Positions 51,449-63,500 of a stretch of 64,000 nt of DNA are shown here, in pieces. The translations under genes were made by a program, and so were the position numbers. The first letter of the stretch is position 1; the number at the start of each line of letters is the position of its first letter. Below the pieces are notes generated by a model. The model searched no databases and was not told the origin of the DNA. It was given only the letters and a program-made list of their open reading frames with translations. Source of the stretch: Atherix ibis (taxonomy: Eukaryota; Arthropoda; Insecta; Diptera; Athericidae); contig OY282609.1 in the NCBI GenBank assembly GCA_958298945.1, forward strand, positions 42,484,954 through 42,548,953, given 5' to 3'.

Positions 51449-52294
51449 TAATCAGTGGTATTTTTTAAGAGCAATATTCAATGGTATTTTTCAAGAGGAA
51501 TATTCAGTGGTAATTTACAAGAGGAATATTCAGTAGTATTTTTAAAGAGGAATATTCAGTGGTATTTTTCAAGAGGAATATTCAGTAGTATTTTTCAAGA
51601 GAAATATTTAGTGGTCTTTTTCAAGAGGAATATTCAGGGGTATTTTTCAACAGGAACATTCAGTTGTATTTTTCAGGAGGAATATTAAGTGGTATTTTTC
51701 AAGAGGAATATTTACTGGTATTTTTGAAGAGGAATATTCAGTGGTATTTTTTAAGAGGAATATTCAGTGGTATATTTCAAGACGAATATTCAGCGGTATT
51801 TTTCAAGAGAAATATTGAGTGGTATTTTTCAAGATAAATATTCAGTGTTATTGTTCAAGAGGAATATTCAGTGGTATTTTTCAAGAGGAATATTCAGCGG
51901 TATTTTTCAACAGGAATATTCAGTGGTATTTTTAAAGAGGAATATTCGTGGTATTTTTCAAAACGCATATTCAGTGGTATTTTTTAAGAGGAATATTCAG
52001 TCGTATTTTTCAAGACGTATGTTCAGTTGTATTTTTTAAGAGGAATATTCAGTGGTATTTTCAAGAGGAATATTCAGTTACATTTTTCAAGAGGATTGTT
52101 CAATGGTATTTTTCAAAAGGAATGTTCAGTTGTATTTTTCAAGAGGAATATTCAGTGGTATTTATCAAGAGGATTATTCAGTAATATATTTCAAGAGGAA
52201 TATTCAGTGGTATTTCTAAAGAGATATAATCAGTGGTATTTTTAAGAGTAATATTCAGTGGTATTTCTAAAGAGGAATATTCAGTGGTATTTTT
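51449..52294 (+). repeat. 0.85 kb block, second copy
   Basis: This is the partner of 48620-49465, diverging at about 52294, where CAGTTGTATTTTTC and CAGTTATATTTTTC monomers replace the consensus type. Confidence 0.8.
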
Positions 52295-52670
52295 CAAGAG
52301 GAATATTCAGTTGTATTTTTCAAGAGGAATATTCAGTTATATTTTTCAAGAGGAATATTAAGTGGTATTTTTCAAGAGGAATATTAACTGGTATTTTTCA
52401 AGAGGAATATTCAGTGGTATTTTTCAAGAGGAATATTCAGTGGTATTTTTCAAGAGGAATATTCAGCGTTATTTTTCAAGAGAAATATTGAGTCGTATTT
52501 TTCAAGATGAATATTCAGTGTTATTGTTCAAGAGGAATATTCAGTGGTATTTTTCAAGAGGAATATTCAGCGGTAATTTTCAACAGGAATATTCAGTGGT
52601 ATTTTTAAAGCGGAATATACGTGGTATTTTTCAAGAAGAATATTCAGTGGTATTTTTCAAGAGGAATATT

Positions 52671-54417
52671 CAGTTGGGGTTTTCAAGATCATTATTCAGT
52701 GGTATTTTTCAAGAGGAATCTTGAGAGGTATTATTCAAGAGGAATAATCAGAGGTATTTTTCAATAGCAATATTCAGTGGTATTTTTCAGGAGGAATATT
52801 CAGCGGTATTTTTAAAGAGGAATATTCAATAGTATTTTTAAAGAGGAATATTTTGTGGTATTTTTCAAGACGAATATTCAGTGGAATTTTTCAAGAGGAA
52901 TATTCGGTGGTATTTTTCAAGAAGAATATTCAGTAGTATTTTTCAAGAGGAATATTCGGTGGTATTCTTCAAGAGGAAAATTCAGTGGTATTTTTAAAGA
53001 GGAATATTTTGTGGTATTTTTCAAGAGAACTATTCAGTGGTATTTTCAAGAGAAATATTCCATATTATTTTTCAAGAGATATATTCAGTGGTATTTTTCA
53101 AGAGGAATATTCAGTGGTATTTTTGAAGAGGAATATTTTGTGGTATTTTTCAAGACGAATATTCAGTGGTATTTTTCAAGAGGTATATTCAGTGGTACTT
53201 TTCAAGGGGAATATTCAATGGTATTTTTCAAGAGTAATATTCAGTGGTATGTTTCAAGAAGAATATTCAGTTGTATTTTTCAAGAGGAAAATACAGTGGT
53301 ATTTTTCAAGACGTATATTCAGTGGTATTTTTCAAGAGGAATATTCAGTGGTATTTTTCAAGAGGAATATTCAATGGTACTTTTCAAGAGAAATATTCAA
53401 TGGTATTTTTCAAGAGGAATATTCACTGGTATTTTTCAAAACGAATATTCAGTGGTATTTTTCAAGATTAATATTCCGTGGTATTTTTCAAGAGGATTAT
53501 TCAGTAGTATTTTTCAAGGGGAATATTCAGTGGTATTTTTGAAGAGGAATATTCACTGGTATTTTTCAAGAGGAATATTCAGTAGTATTTTTCAAGAGGA
53601 ATATTCAGTGGTATTTTTCAAGAGGAATATTCAGTGGTATTTTTCAAGTGGAATATTCAGTGGTATTTTGTAAGAGAAATATTCAGTGGTATTTTTCAAG
53701 AGGATTATTCAGTAGTATTTTTCAAGAGGAATATTTAGTGGTATTTTTCAAGAGGAATAATCAGTAGTATTTTTCAAGAGGAATATTCAGTAGTATTTCT
53801 CAATGGGATAATTCAATGGTATTTTTCAAGTGGAATATTCAGTGGTATTTTTAAAGAAGAATAATCAGTGGTATTTTTTAAGAGCAATATTCAATGGTAT
53901 TTTTCAAGAGGAATATTCAGTGGTAATTTTCAAGAGGATTATTCAGTAGTATTTTTAAAGAGGAATATTCAGTGGTATTTTTCAAGAGGAATATTCAGTA
54001 GTATTTTTCAAGAGGAATATTTAGTGGTATTTTTCAAGAGGAATATTACGTGGTATTTTTCAAGAGGAACATTCAGTTGTATTTTTCAAGAGGAATATTA
54101 AGTGGTATTTTTCAAGAGGAATATTAACTGGTATTTTTCAAGAGGAATATTCAGTGGTATTTTTCAAGAGGAATATTCAGTGGTATTTTTCAAGAGGAAT
54201 ATTCAGCGTTATTTTTTAAGAGAAATATTGAGTGGTATTTTTCAAGATGAATATTCAGTGTTATTGTTCAAGAGGAATATTCAGTGGTATTTTTCAAGAG
54301 GAATATTCAGTGGTAATTTTCAACAGGAATATTCAGTGGTATTTTTAAAGCGGAATATACGTGGTATTTTTCAAGAAGAATATTCAGTGGTATTTTTTAA
54401 GAGGAATATTCAGTCGT
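52671..54417 (+). repeat. 1.75 kb higher-order block, copy 2 of 3
   Basis: It matches 49609-51355 at 3062 bp and 54929-56675 at 2258 bp. Its first monomer has CAGTTGGGGTTTTC where the others have CAGTTGGGTTTTTC. Confidence 0.9.
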
Positions 54418-54928
54418 ATTTTTTAAGACGTATGTTCAGTGGTATTTTTCAAAAGGAATATTCAGTGGTATTTTTCAAGAGGAATATTCAGTCGTATTTT
54501 TCAAGACGTATGTTCAGTTGTATTTTTTAAGAGGAATATTCAGTGGTATTTTCAAGAGGAATATTCAGTTACATTTTTCAAGAGGATTGTTCAATGGTAT
54601 TTTTCAAAAGGAATGTTCAGTTGTATTTTTCAAGAGGAATATTCAGTGGTATTTATCAAGAGGATTATTCAGTAATATATTTCAAGAGGAATATTCAGTG
54701 GTATTTCTAAAGAGATATAATCAGTGGTATTTTTAAGAGTAATATTCAGTGGTATTTCTAAAGAGGAATATTCAGTGGTATTTTTCAAGAGGAATATTCA
54801 GTGGTATTTTTCAAGAGGAATATTCAGTGATATTTTTCAAGAGGAATATTTAATGGTATTTTTCAAGAGGAATGTTCAGTTGTGTTTTTCAAGAGCAATA
54901 TTCAGTGGTATTTTTCAAGAGGAATATT

Positions 54929-56675
54929 CAGTTGGGTTTTTCAAGATCATTATTTAGTGGTATTTTTCAAGAGGAATCTTGAGAGGTATTATTCAAGAGG
55001 AATAATCAGAGGTATTTTTCAATAGCAATATTCAGTGGTATTTTTCAGGAGGAATATTCAGCGGTATTTTTAAAGAGGAATATTCAATAGTATTTTTAAA
55101 GAGGAATATTTTGTGGTATTTTTCAAGACGAATATTCAGTGGAATTTTTCAAGAGGAATATTCGGTGGTATTTTTCAAGAAGAATATTCAGTGGTAATTT
55201 TCAAGAGGAATATTCGGTGGTATTCTTCAAGAGGAAAATTCAGTGGTATTTTTAAAGAGGAATATTTTGTGGTATTTTTCAAGAGAACTATTCAGTGGTA
55301 TTTTCAAGAGAAATATTCCATATTATTTTTCAAGAGATATATTCAGTGGTATTTTTCAAGAGGAATATTCAGTGGTATTTTTGAAGAGGAATATTTTGTG
55401 GTATTTTTCAAGACGAATATTCAGTGGTATTTTTCAAGAGGTATATTCAGTGGTACTTTTCAAGGGGAATATTCAATGGTATTTTTCAAGAGTAATATTC
55501 AGTGGTATGTTTCAAGAAGAATATTCAGTTGTATTTTTCAAGAGGAAAATACAGTGGTATTTTTCAAGACGTATATTCAGTGGTATTTTTCAAGAGGAAT
55601 ATTCAGTGGTATTTTTCAAGAGGAATATTCAATGGTACTTTTCAAGAGAAATATTCAGTGGTATTTTTCAAGAGGAATATTCACTGGTATTTTTCAAAAC
55701 GAATATTCAGTGGTATTTTTCAAGATTAATATTCCGTGGTATTTTTCAAGAGGATTATTCAGTAGTATTTTTCAAGGGGAATATTCAGTGGTATTTTTGA
55801 AGAGGAATATTCACTGGTATTTTTCAAGAGGAATATTCAGTAGTATTTTTCAAGAGGAATATTCAGTGGTATTTTTCAAGAGGAATATTCAGTGGTATTT
55901 TTCAAGTGGAATATTCAGTGGTATTTTGTAAGAGAAATATTCAGTGGTATTTTTCAAGAGGATTATTCAGTAGTATTTTTCAAGAGGAATATTTAGTGGT
56001 ATTTTTCAAGAGGAATAATCAGTAGTATTTTTCCAGAGGAATATTCAGTAGTATTTCTCAATGGGATAATTCAATGGTATTTTTCAAGTGGAATATTCAG
56101 TGGTATTTTTAAAGAAGAATAATCAGTGGTATTTTTTAAGAGCAATATTCAATGGTATTTTTCAAGAGGAATATTCAGTGGTAATTTTCAAGAGGATTAT
56201 TCAGTAGTATTTTTAAAGAGGAATATTCAGTGGTATTTTTCAATAGGAATATTCAGTAGTATTTTTCAAGAGGAATATTTAGTGGTATTTTTCAAGAGGA
56301 ATATTACGTGGTATTTTTCAAGAGGAACATTCAGTTGTATTTTTCAAGAGGAATATTAAGTGGTATTTTTCAAGAGGAATATTAACTGGTATTTTTCAAG
56401 AGGAATATTCAGTGGTATTTTTCAAGAGGAATATTCAGTGGTATTTTTCAAGAGGAATATTCAGCGTTATTTTTCAAGAGAAATATTGAGTGGTATTTTT
56501 CAAGATGAATATTCAGTGTTATTGTTCAAGAGGAATATTCAGTGGTATTTTTCAAGAGGAATATTCAGCGGTAATTTTCAACAGGAATATTCAGTGGTAT
56601 TTTTAAAGCGGAATATACGTGGTATTTTTCAAGAAGAATATTCAGTGGTATTTTTTAAGAGGAATATTCAGTCGT
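54929..56675 (+). repeat. 1.75 kb higher-order block, copy 3 of 3
   Basis: The last of three copies, 2258 bp after copy 2. Only scattered substitutions separate them (for example CAATAGGAATATTC near 56242 against CAAGAGGAATATTC in the others). Confidence 0.9.
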
Positions 56676-57599
56676 ATTTTTTAAGACGTATGTTCAGTGG
56701 TATTTTTCAAGAGGAATATTCAGTGGTATTTTTCAAGAGGAATATTCAGTGGTATTTTTCAAGAGGAATATTCAGCGTTCTTTTTCAAGAGAAATATTGA
56801 GTGGTATTTTTCAAGATGAATATTCAGTGTTATTGTTCAAGAGGAATATTCAGTGGTATTTTTCAAGAGAAATATTCAGCGGTATTTTTCAAGAGGAATA
56901 TTCAGTGGTATTTTTAAAGAGTAATATTCAGTGGTATTTTTCAAGAGGAATATTAAGTGGTATTTTTCAAGAGGAATATTCAGTGGTATTTTTCAAGTGG
57001 AATATTCAGTGGTATTTTTCAAGAGTAATATTCAGTGGTATTTTTCAAGAGGAATATTCAGTGGTATTTTTTAAGAGGAATATTCAGTGGTATTTTTCAA
57101 AAGGATTATTCAGAATTATTTTTCAAGAGGAATATTTAGTGGTATTTTTCAAGAGGAATATTCAGTAGTATTTTTCAAGAGGAATATTCAGTGGTATTTT
57201 TCAATAGAAATATTCAGTGGTATTTTTCAAGTGGAATAATCAGTGGTATTTTTCAAGAGGAATATTCAGTGGTATTTTTCAAGAGGAATATTCAGTAGTT
57301 TTTCTCAAGGGAATAATTCAGTGGTATTTTTCAAGTGGAATATTCAGTGGTATTTTTCAAGAGGAATAATCAGTGGTATTTTTTAAGAGCAATATTTAGT
57401 GGTATTTTTCCAGAGGAATATTCAGTGGTAATTTTCAAGAGGATTATTCAGTTGTATTTTGAAAGAGGAATATTCAGTGGTATTTTTCAAGAGGAATATT
57501 CAGTAGTATTTTTCAAGAGAAATATTTAGCGGTATTTTTCAAGAGATATATTCAGTGGTATTTTTCAAGAGGAACATTCAGTTGTATTTTTCAAGAGGA

Positions 57600-59400
57600 A
57601 TATTAAGTGGTATTTTTCAAGAGGAATATTTACTGATATTTTTCAAGTGGAATATTCAGTAGTATTTTTCAAGAGGAATATTCAGTGGTATTTTTCAAGA
57701 GGAATATTCAGCGTTATTTTTCAAGAGAAATATTGAGTGGTATTTTTCAAAATGAATATCAGTGTTATTGTTCAAGAGGAATATTCAGTGGTATTTTTCA
57801 AGGAGAATATTCAGCGGTATTTTTCAACAGGAATATTCAGTGGTATTTTTCAAGAGGAATATTCACTGGTGTTTTTCAAGAGCATTACTCAGTGGTATTT
57901 TTCAAGAAGAATCTTTAGTGGTATTTTTCAAGAGGAATAATCAGAGGTATTTTTCCAGAGCATTATTCAGCGGTATTTTTCAAGAGGAATATTCAGTGGT
58001 ATTTTTAAAGAGTAATATTCAGTAGTATTTTTCAAGAGGAATATTCAGTGGTATTTTTCAAGAGGAATATTCAGTGGTATTTTTCAAGTGGAATATTCAG
58101 TGGTATTTTTCAAGAGGAATATTCAGTAGTATTTTTCAAGAGAAATATTCAGTGGTATTTTTCAAGAGGAATATTAAAAGGTATTTTTCAGGAGGAATAT
58201 TCAGTGGTATTTTTCAAGTGGAATATTCAGTGGTATTTTTCAAGAGGAATATTCAGTGGTATTTTTCAAGAGAAATATTCAGTGGTATTTTTTAATAGGA
58301 ATATTCAGTGGTATTTTTCAAGAGGATTATTCAGTAGTATTTTTCAAGAGGAATATTTAGTGGTATTTTTCAAGAGGAATATTCAGTAGTATTTTTCAAG
58401 AGGAATATTCAGTGGTATTTGTCAATAGGAATATGCATTGGTATTTTTCAAGTGGAATAATTAGTGGTATTTTTTAAGAGGAATATTCAGTGGTATTTTT
58501 CAAGAGGAATATTCAGTAGTATTTCTCAAGGGAATAATTCAGTGGTATTTTTCAAGTGGAAAATTCAGTGGTATTTTTCAAGAGGAATAATCAGTGGTAT
58601 TTTTTAAGAGCAATATATAGTGGTATTTTTCAAGAGGAATATTCAGTGGTAATTTTCAAGAGGAATATTCAGTAGTATTTTTAAAGACGAATATTCAGTG
58701 GTATTTTTCAAGAGGAACATTCAGTAGTATTTTTCAAGAGAAATATTTAGTGGTATTTTTCAAGAGGAATATTCAGTGGTATTTTTCAAGAGGAACATTC
58801 AGTTGTATTTATCAAGAGGAATATTAAGTGGTATTTTTCAAGAAGAATATTTACTGGTATTTTTCAAAAGGAATATTCAGTGGTATTTTTCAAGAGAAAT
58901 AGTCAATGGTATTTTTCAAGAGGAATATTCAGCGTTATTTTTCAAGAGAAATATTGAGTGGTATTTTTCAAGATGAATATTCAGTGTTATTGTTCAAGAG
59001 GAATATTCAGTGGTATTTTTCAAGATGAATATTCGTCGTATTTTTCAAGACGAATATTCAGTGGTATTTTTGAAGAGGAATATTCAGTCGTATTTTTCAA
59101 GACGTATGTTCAGTGGTATTTTTCAAGAGGAATATTCAGTGGTATTTTCAAGAGGAATATTCAGTGACATTTTTCAAGAGGATTGTGCAATGGTATTTTT
59201 CAAAAGGAATGTCCAGTTGTATTTTTCAAGAGGAATATTCACTGGTGTTTTTCAAGAGCATTACTCAGTGGTATTTTTCAAGAAGAATCTTTAGTGGTAT
59301 TTTTCAAGAGGAATAATCAGAGGTATTTTTCAAGAGCAATATTCAGCGGTATTTTTCAAGAGGAATATTCAGTGGTATTTTTAAAGAGTAAAATTCAGTG
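57600..59400 (+). repeat. 4.1 kb-spaced higher-order block, copy 1
   Basis: It matches 61725-63500 at 4125-4126 bp on the left and 4100 bp (one monomer less) on the right. It includes the 25-bp monomer GAATATCAGTGTTATTG (one base short) near 57755, CAAGGAGAATATTC, GTATTAAAAGG-type monomers near 58175, and AATATTCGTCGTATTTTTC near 59029. Confidence 0.85.
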
Positions 59401-59865
59401 GTATTTTTCAAGAGGAATATTCAGTGGTATTTTTCAAGAGGAATATTCAGTGGTATTTTTCAAGTGGAATATTCAGTGGTATTTTTCAAGAGGAATAATC
59501 AGTGGTATTTTTCAAGAGGAATATTCTGTGGTATTTTTCAAGAGGAATATTCAGTGGTATTTTTTAAGAGGAATATTCAGTGGTATTTTTCAAGAGGAAT
59601 ATTCAGTGGTATTTTTAAAGAGTAAAATTCAGTGGTATTTTTCAAGAGGAATATTCAGTGGTATTTTTCAAGAGGAATATTCAGTGGTATTTTTCAAGTG
59701 GAATATTCAGTGGTATTTTTCAAGAGGAATATTCAGTGGTATTTTTCAAGAGGAATATTCTGTGGTATTTTTCAAGAGGAATATTCAGTGGTATTTTTTA
59801 AGAGGAATTTTCAGTGGTATTTTTCAAGAGGAATATTCAGTGGTATTTTTCAAGAGGAATATTCA
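59398..59865 (+). repeat. 234-bp nonamer, two tandem copies
   Basis: Two 9-monomer units (59398-59631 and 59632-59865) share the order CAAGTGGAATATTC, TTCTGTGG, TTTAAGAGG, AAAGAGTAAAATTC. The pair was copied again at 61030-61497 (offset 1632 bp). Most monomers here match the consensus exactly, the highest homogeneity in the window. Confidence 0.9.
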
Positions 59866-59914
59866 GTGGTATTTTTAAAGAGGAATATTCAGTTGTATTT
59901 TTCAAGAGGAATAT

Positions 59915-61104
59915 TCAGTGGTATATTTTAAGAGGAATATTCAGTTGTATTTTTAAATAGGAATATTCAGTGGTATTTTTCAAGAGGATTGTTCAATGGT
60001 ATTTTTCAAAAGGAATGTTCAGTGGTATTTTCAAGAGGAATATTCAGTGGTATTTTTCAAGACGAATATTCGTCGTATTTTTCAAGACGAATATTCAGTG
60101 GTATTTTTTAAGAGGAATATTCAGTCGTATTTTTCAAGACGTATGTTCAGTGGTATTTTTCAAGAGGAATATTCAGTGGTATTTTCAAGAGGAATATTCA
60201 GTGACATTTTTCAAGAGGATTGTGCAATGGTATTTTTCAAAAGGAATGTTCAGTTGTATTTTTCAAGAGGAATATTCACTGGTGTTTTTCAAGAGCATTA
60301 CTCAGTGGTATTTTTCAAGAAGAATCTTTAGTGGTATTTTTCAAGAGGAATAATCAGAGATATTTTTCAAGAGCAATATTCAGCGGTATTTTTCAAGAGG
60401 AATATTCAGTGGTATTTTTAAAGAGTAAAATTCAGTGGTATTTTTCAAGAGGAATATTCAGTGGTATTTTTCAAGAGGAATATTCAGTGGTATTTTTCAA
60501 GAGGAATATTCAGTGGTATATTTTAAGAGGAATATTCAGTTGTATTTTTAAATAGGAATATTCAGTGGTATTTTTCAAGAGGATTGTTCAATGGTATTTT
60601 TCAAAAGGAATGTTCAGTGGTATTTTCAAGAGGAATATTCAGTGGTATTTTTCAAGACGAATATTCGTCGTATTTTTCAAGACGAATATTCAGTGGTATT
60701 TTTTAAGAGGAATATTCAGCCGTATTTTTCAAGACGTATGTTCAGTGGTATTTTTCAAGAGGAATATTCAGTGGTATTTTCAAGAGGAATATTCAGTGAC
60801 ATTTTTCAAGAGGATTGTGCAATGGTATTTTTCAAAAGGAATGTCCAGTTGTATTTTTCAAGAGGAATATTCACTGGTGTTTTTCAAGAGCATTACTCAG
60901 TGGTATTTTTCAAGAAGAATCTTTAGTGGTATTTTTCAAGAGGAATAATCAGAGGTATTTTTCAAGAGCAATATTCAGCGGTATTTTTCAAGAGGAATAT
61001 TCAGTGGTATTTTTAAAGAGTAAAATTCAGTGGTATTTTTCAAGAGGAATATTCAGTGGTATTTTTCAAGAGGAATATTCAGTGGTATTTTTCAAGTGGA
61101 ATAT
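59915..61104 (+). repeat. 595-bp unit, two tandem copies
   Basis: GTATATTTTAAGAGG at 59921 recurs at 60516, and the following GATTGTTCAATGG, AATATTCGTCGTATTTTTC, GATTGTGCAATGG and CACTGGTGTTTTTC monomers keep the same spacing. The unit is 23 monomers minus 3 bases. Differences between copies are single substitutions (GTTCAG versus GTCCAG near 60249 / 60844). Confidence 0.9.
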
Positions 61105-61497
61105 TCAGTGGTATTTTTCAAGAGGAATAATCAGTGGTATTTTTCAAGAGGAAAATTCTGTGGTATTTTTCAAGAGGAATATTCAGTGGTATTTTTTAAG
61201 AGGAATATTCAGTGATATTTTTCAAGAGGAATATTCAGTGGTATTTTTAAAGAGTAAAATTCAGTGGTATTTTTCAAGAGAAATATTCAGTGGTATTTTT
61301 CAAGAGGAATATTCAGTGGTATTTTTCAAGTGGAATATTCAGTGGTATTTTTCAAGAGGAATATTCAGTGGTATTTTTCAAGAGGAATATTCTGTGGTAT
61401 TTTTCAAGAGGAATATTCAGTGGTATTTTTTAAGAGGAATTTTCAGTGGTATTTTTCAAGAGGAATATTCAGTGGTATTTTTCAAGAGGAATATTCA
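61030..61497 (+). repeat. Second pair of 234-bp nonamers
   Basis: This is a copy of 59398-59865 at an offset of 1632 bp, with a handful of changes (GGAAAATTCTGTGG near 61151 for GGAATATTCTGTGG). It documents three nested rounds of amplification: nonamer duplication, then the 595-bp unit, then the 1.6 kb copy. Confidence 0.9.
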
Positions 61498-61724
61498 GTG
61501 GTATTTTTTAAGAGGAATATTCAGTTGTATTTTTCAAGAGGAATATTCAGTGGTATATTTTAAGAGGAATATTCAGTTGTATTTTTAAATAGGAATATTC
61601 AGTGGTATTTTTCAAGAGGATTGTTCAATGGTATTTTTCAAAAGGAATGTTCAGTGGTATTTTTCAAGAGGAATATTCACTGGTGTTTTTCAAGAGCATT
61701 ACTGAGTGGTATTTTTCAAGAGGA

Positions 61725-63500
61725 ATATTAAGTGGTATTTTTTCAAGAGGAATATTTACTGGTATTTTTCAAGTGGAATATTCAGTAGTATTTTTCAAGA
61801 GGAATATTCAGTGGTATTTTTCAAGAGGAATATTCAGCGTTATTTTTCAAGAGAAATATTGAGTGGTATTTTTCAAAATGAATATCAGTGTTATTGTTCA
61901 AGAGGAATATTCAGTGGTATTTTTCAAGGAGAATATTCAGCGGTATTTTTCAACAGGAATATTCAGTGGTATTTTTCAAGAGGAATATTCACTGGTGTTT
62001 TTCAAGAGCATTACTCAGTGGTATTTTTCAAGAAGAATCTTTAGTGGTATTTTTCAAGAGGAATAATCAGAGGTATTTTTCAAGAGCATTATTCAGAGGT
62101 ATTTTTCAAGAGGAATATTCAGTGGTATTTTTAAAGAGTAATATTCAGTAGTATTTTTCAAGAGGAATATTCAGTGGTATTTTTCAAGAGGAATATTCAG
62201 TGGTATTTTTCAAGTGGAATATTCAGTGGTATTTTTCAAGAGGAATATTCAGTAGTATTTTTCAAGAGAAATATTCAGTGGTATTTTTCAAGAGGAATAT
62301 TAAAAGGTATTTTTCAGGAGGAATATTCAGTGGTATTTTTCAAGTGGAATATTCAGTGGTATTTTTCAAGAGGAATATTCAGTGGTATTTTTCAAGAGAA
62401 ATATTTAGTGGTATTTTTTAAGAGGAATATTCAGTGGTATTTTTCAAGAGGATTATTCAGTAGTATTTTTCAAGAGGAATATGTAGTGGTATTTTTCAAG
62501 AGGAATATTCAGTAGTATTTTTCAATAGGAATATTCATTGGTATTTTTCAAGTGGAATAATTAGTGGTATTTTTTAAGAGGAATATGCAGTGGTATTTTT
62601 CAAGAGGAATATTCAGTAGTATTTCTCAAGGAAATAATTCAGTGGTATTTTTCAAGTGGAAAATTCAGTGGTATTTTTCAAGAGGAATAATCAGTGGTAT
62701 TTTTTAAGAGCAATATTTAGTGGTATTTTTCAAGAGGAATATTCAGTGGTAATTTTCAAGAGGAATATTCAGTAGTACTTTTAAAGACGAATATTCAGTG
62801 GTATTTTTCAAGAGGAACATTCAGTAGTATTTTTCAAGAGAAATATTTAGTGGTATTTTTCAAGAGGAATATTCAGTGGTATTTTTCAAGAGGAACATTC
62901 AGTTGTATTTTTCAAGAGGAATATTAAGTGGTATTTTTCAAGAGGAATATTTACTGGTATTTTTCAAAAGGAATATTCAGTGGTATTTTTCAAGAGAAAT
63001 AGTCAATGGTATTTTTCAAGAGGAATATTCAGCGTTATTTTTCTAGAGAAATATTGAGTGGTATTTTTCAAGATGAATATTCAGTGTTATTGTTCAAGAG
63101 GAATATTCAGTGGTATTTTTCAAGACGAATATTCGTCGTATTGTTCAAGACGAATATTCAGTGGTATTTTTGAAGAGGAATATTCAGTTGTATTTTTCAA
63201 GACGTATGTTCAGTGGTATTTTTCAAGAGGAATATTCAGTGGTATTTTCAAGAGGAATATTCAGTGACATTTTTCAAGAGGATTGTGCAATGGTATTTTT
63301 CAAAAGGAATGTTCAGTTGTATTTTTCAAGAGGAATATTCACTGGTGTTTTTCAAGAGCATTACTCAGTGGTATTTTTCAAGAAGAATCTTTAGTGGTAT
63401 TTTCAAGAGGAATAATCAGAGGTGTTTTTCAAGAGCAATATTCAGCGATATTTTTCAAGAGGAATATTCAGTGGTATTTTTAAAGAGTAATATTCAGTGG
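61725..63500 (+). repeat. 4.1 kb-spaced higher-order block, copy 2
   Basis: This is the partner of 57600-59400. It has an extra T (TTTTTTCAAGAGG near 61740), which shifts the offset from 4125 to 4126 bp, and a 25-bp monomer near 63400 (GTATTTTCAAGAGG) absent from copy 1. The window then ends in ordinary monomers. Confidence 0.85.
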
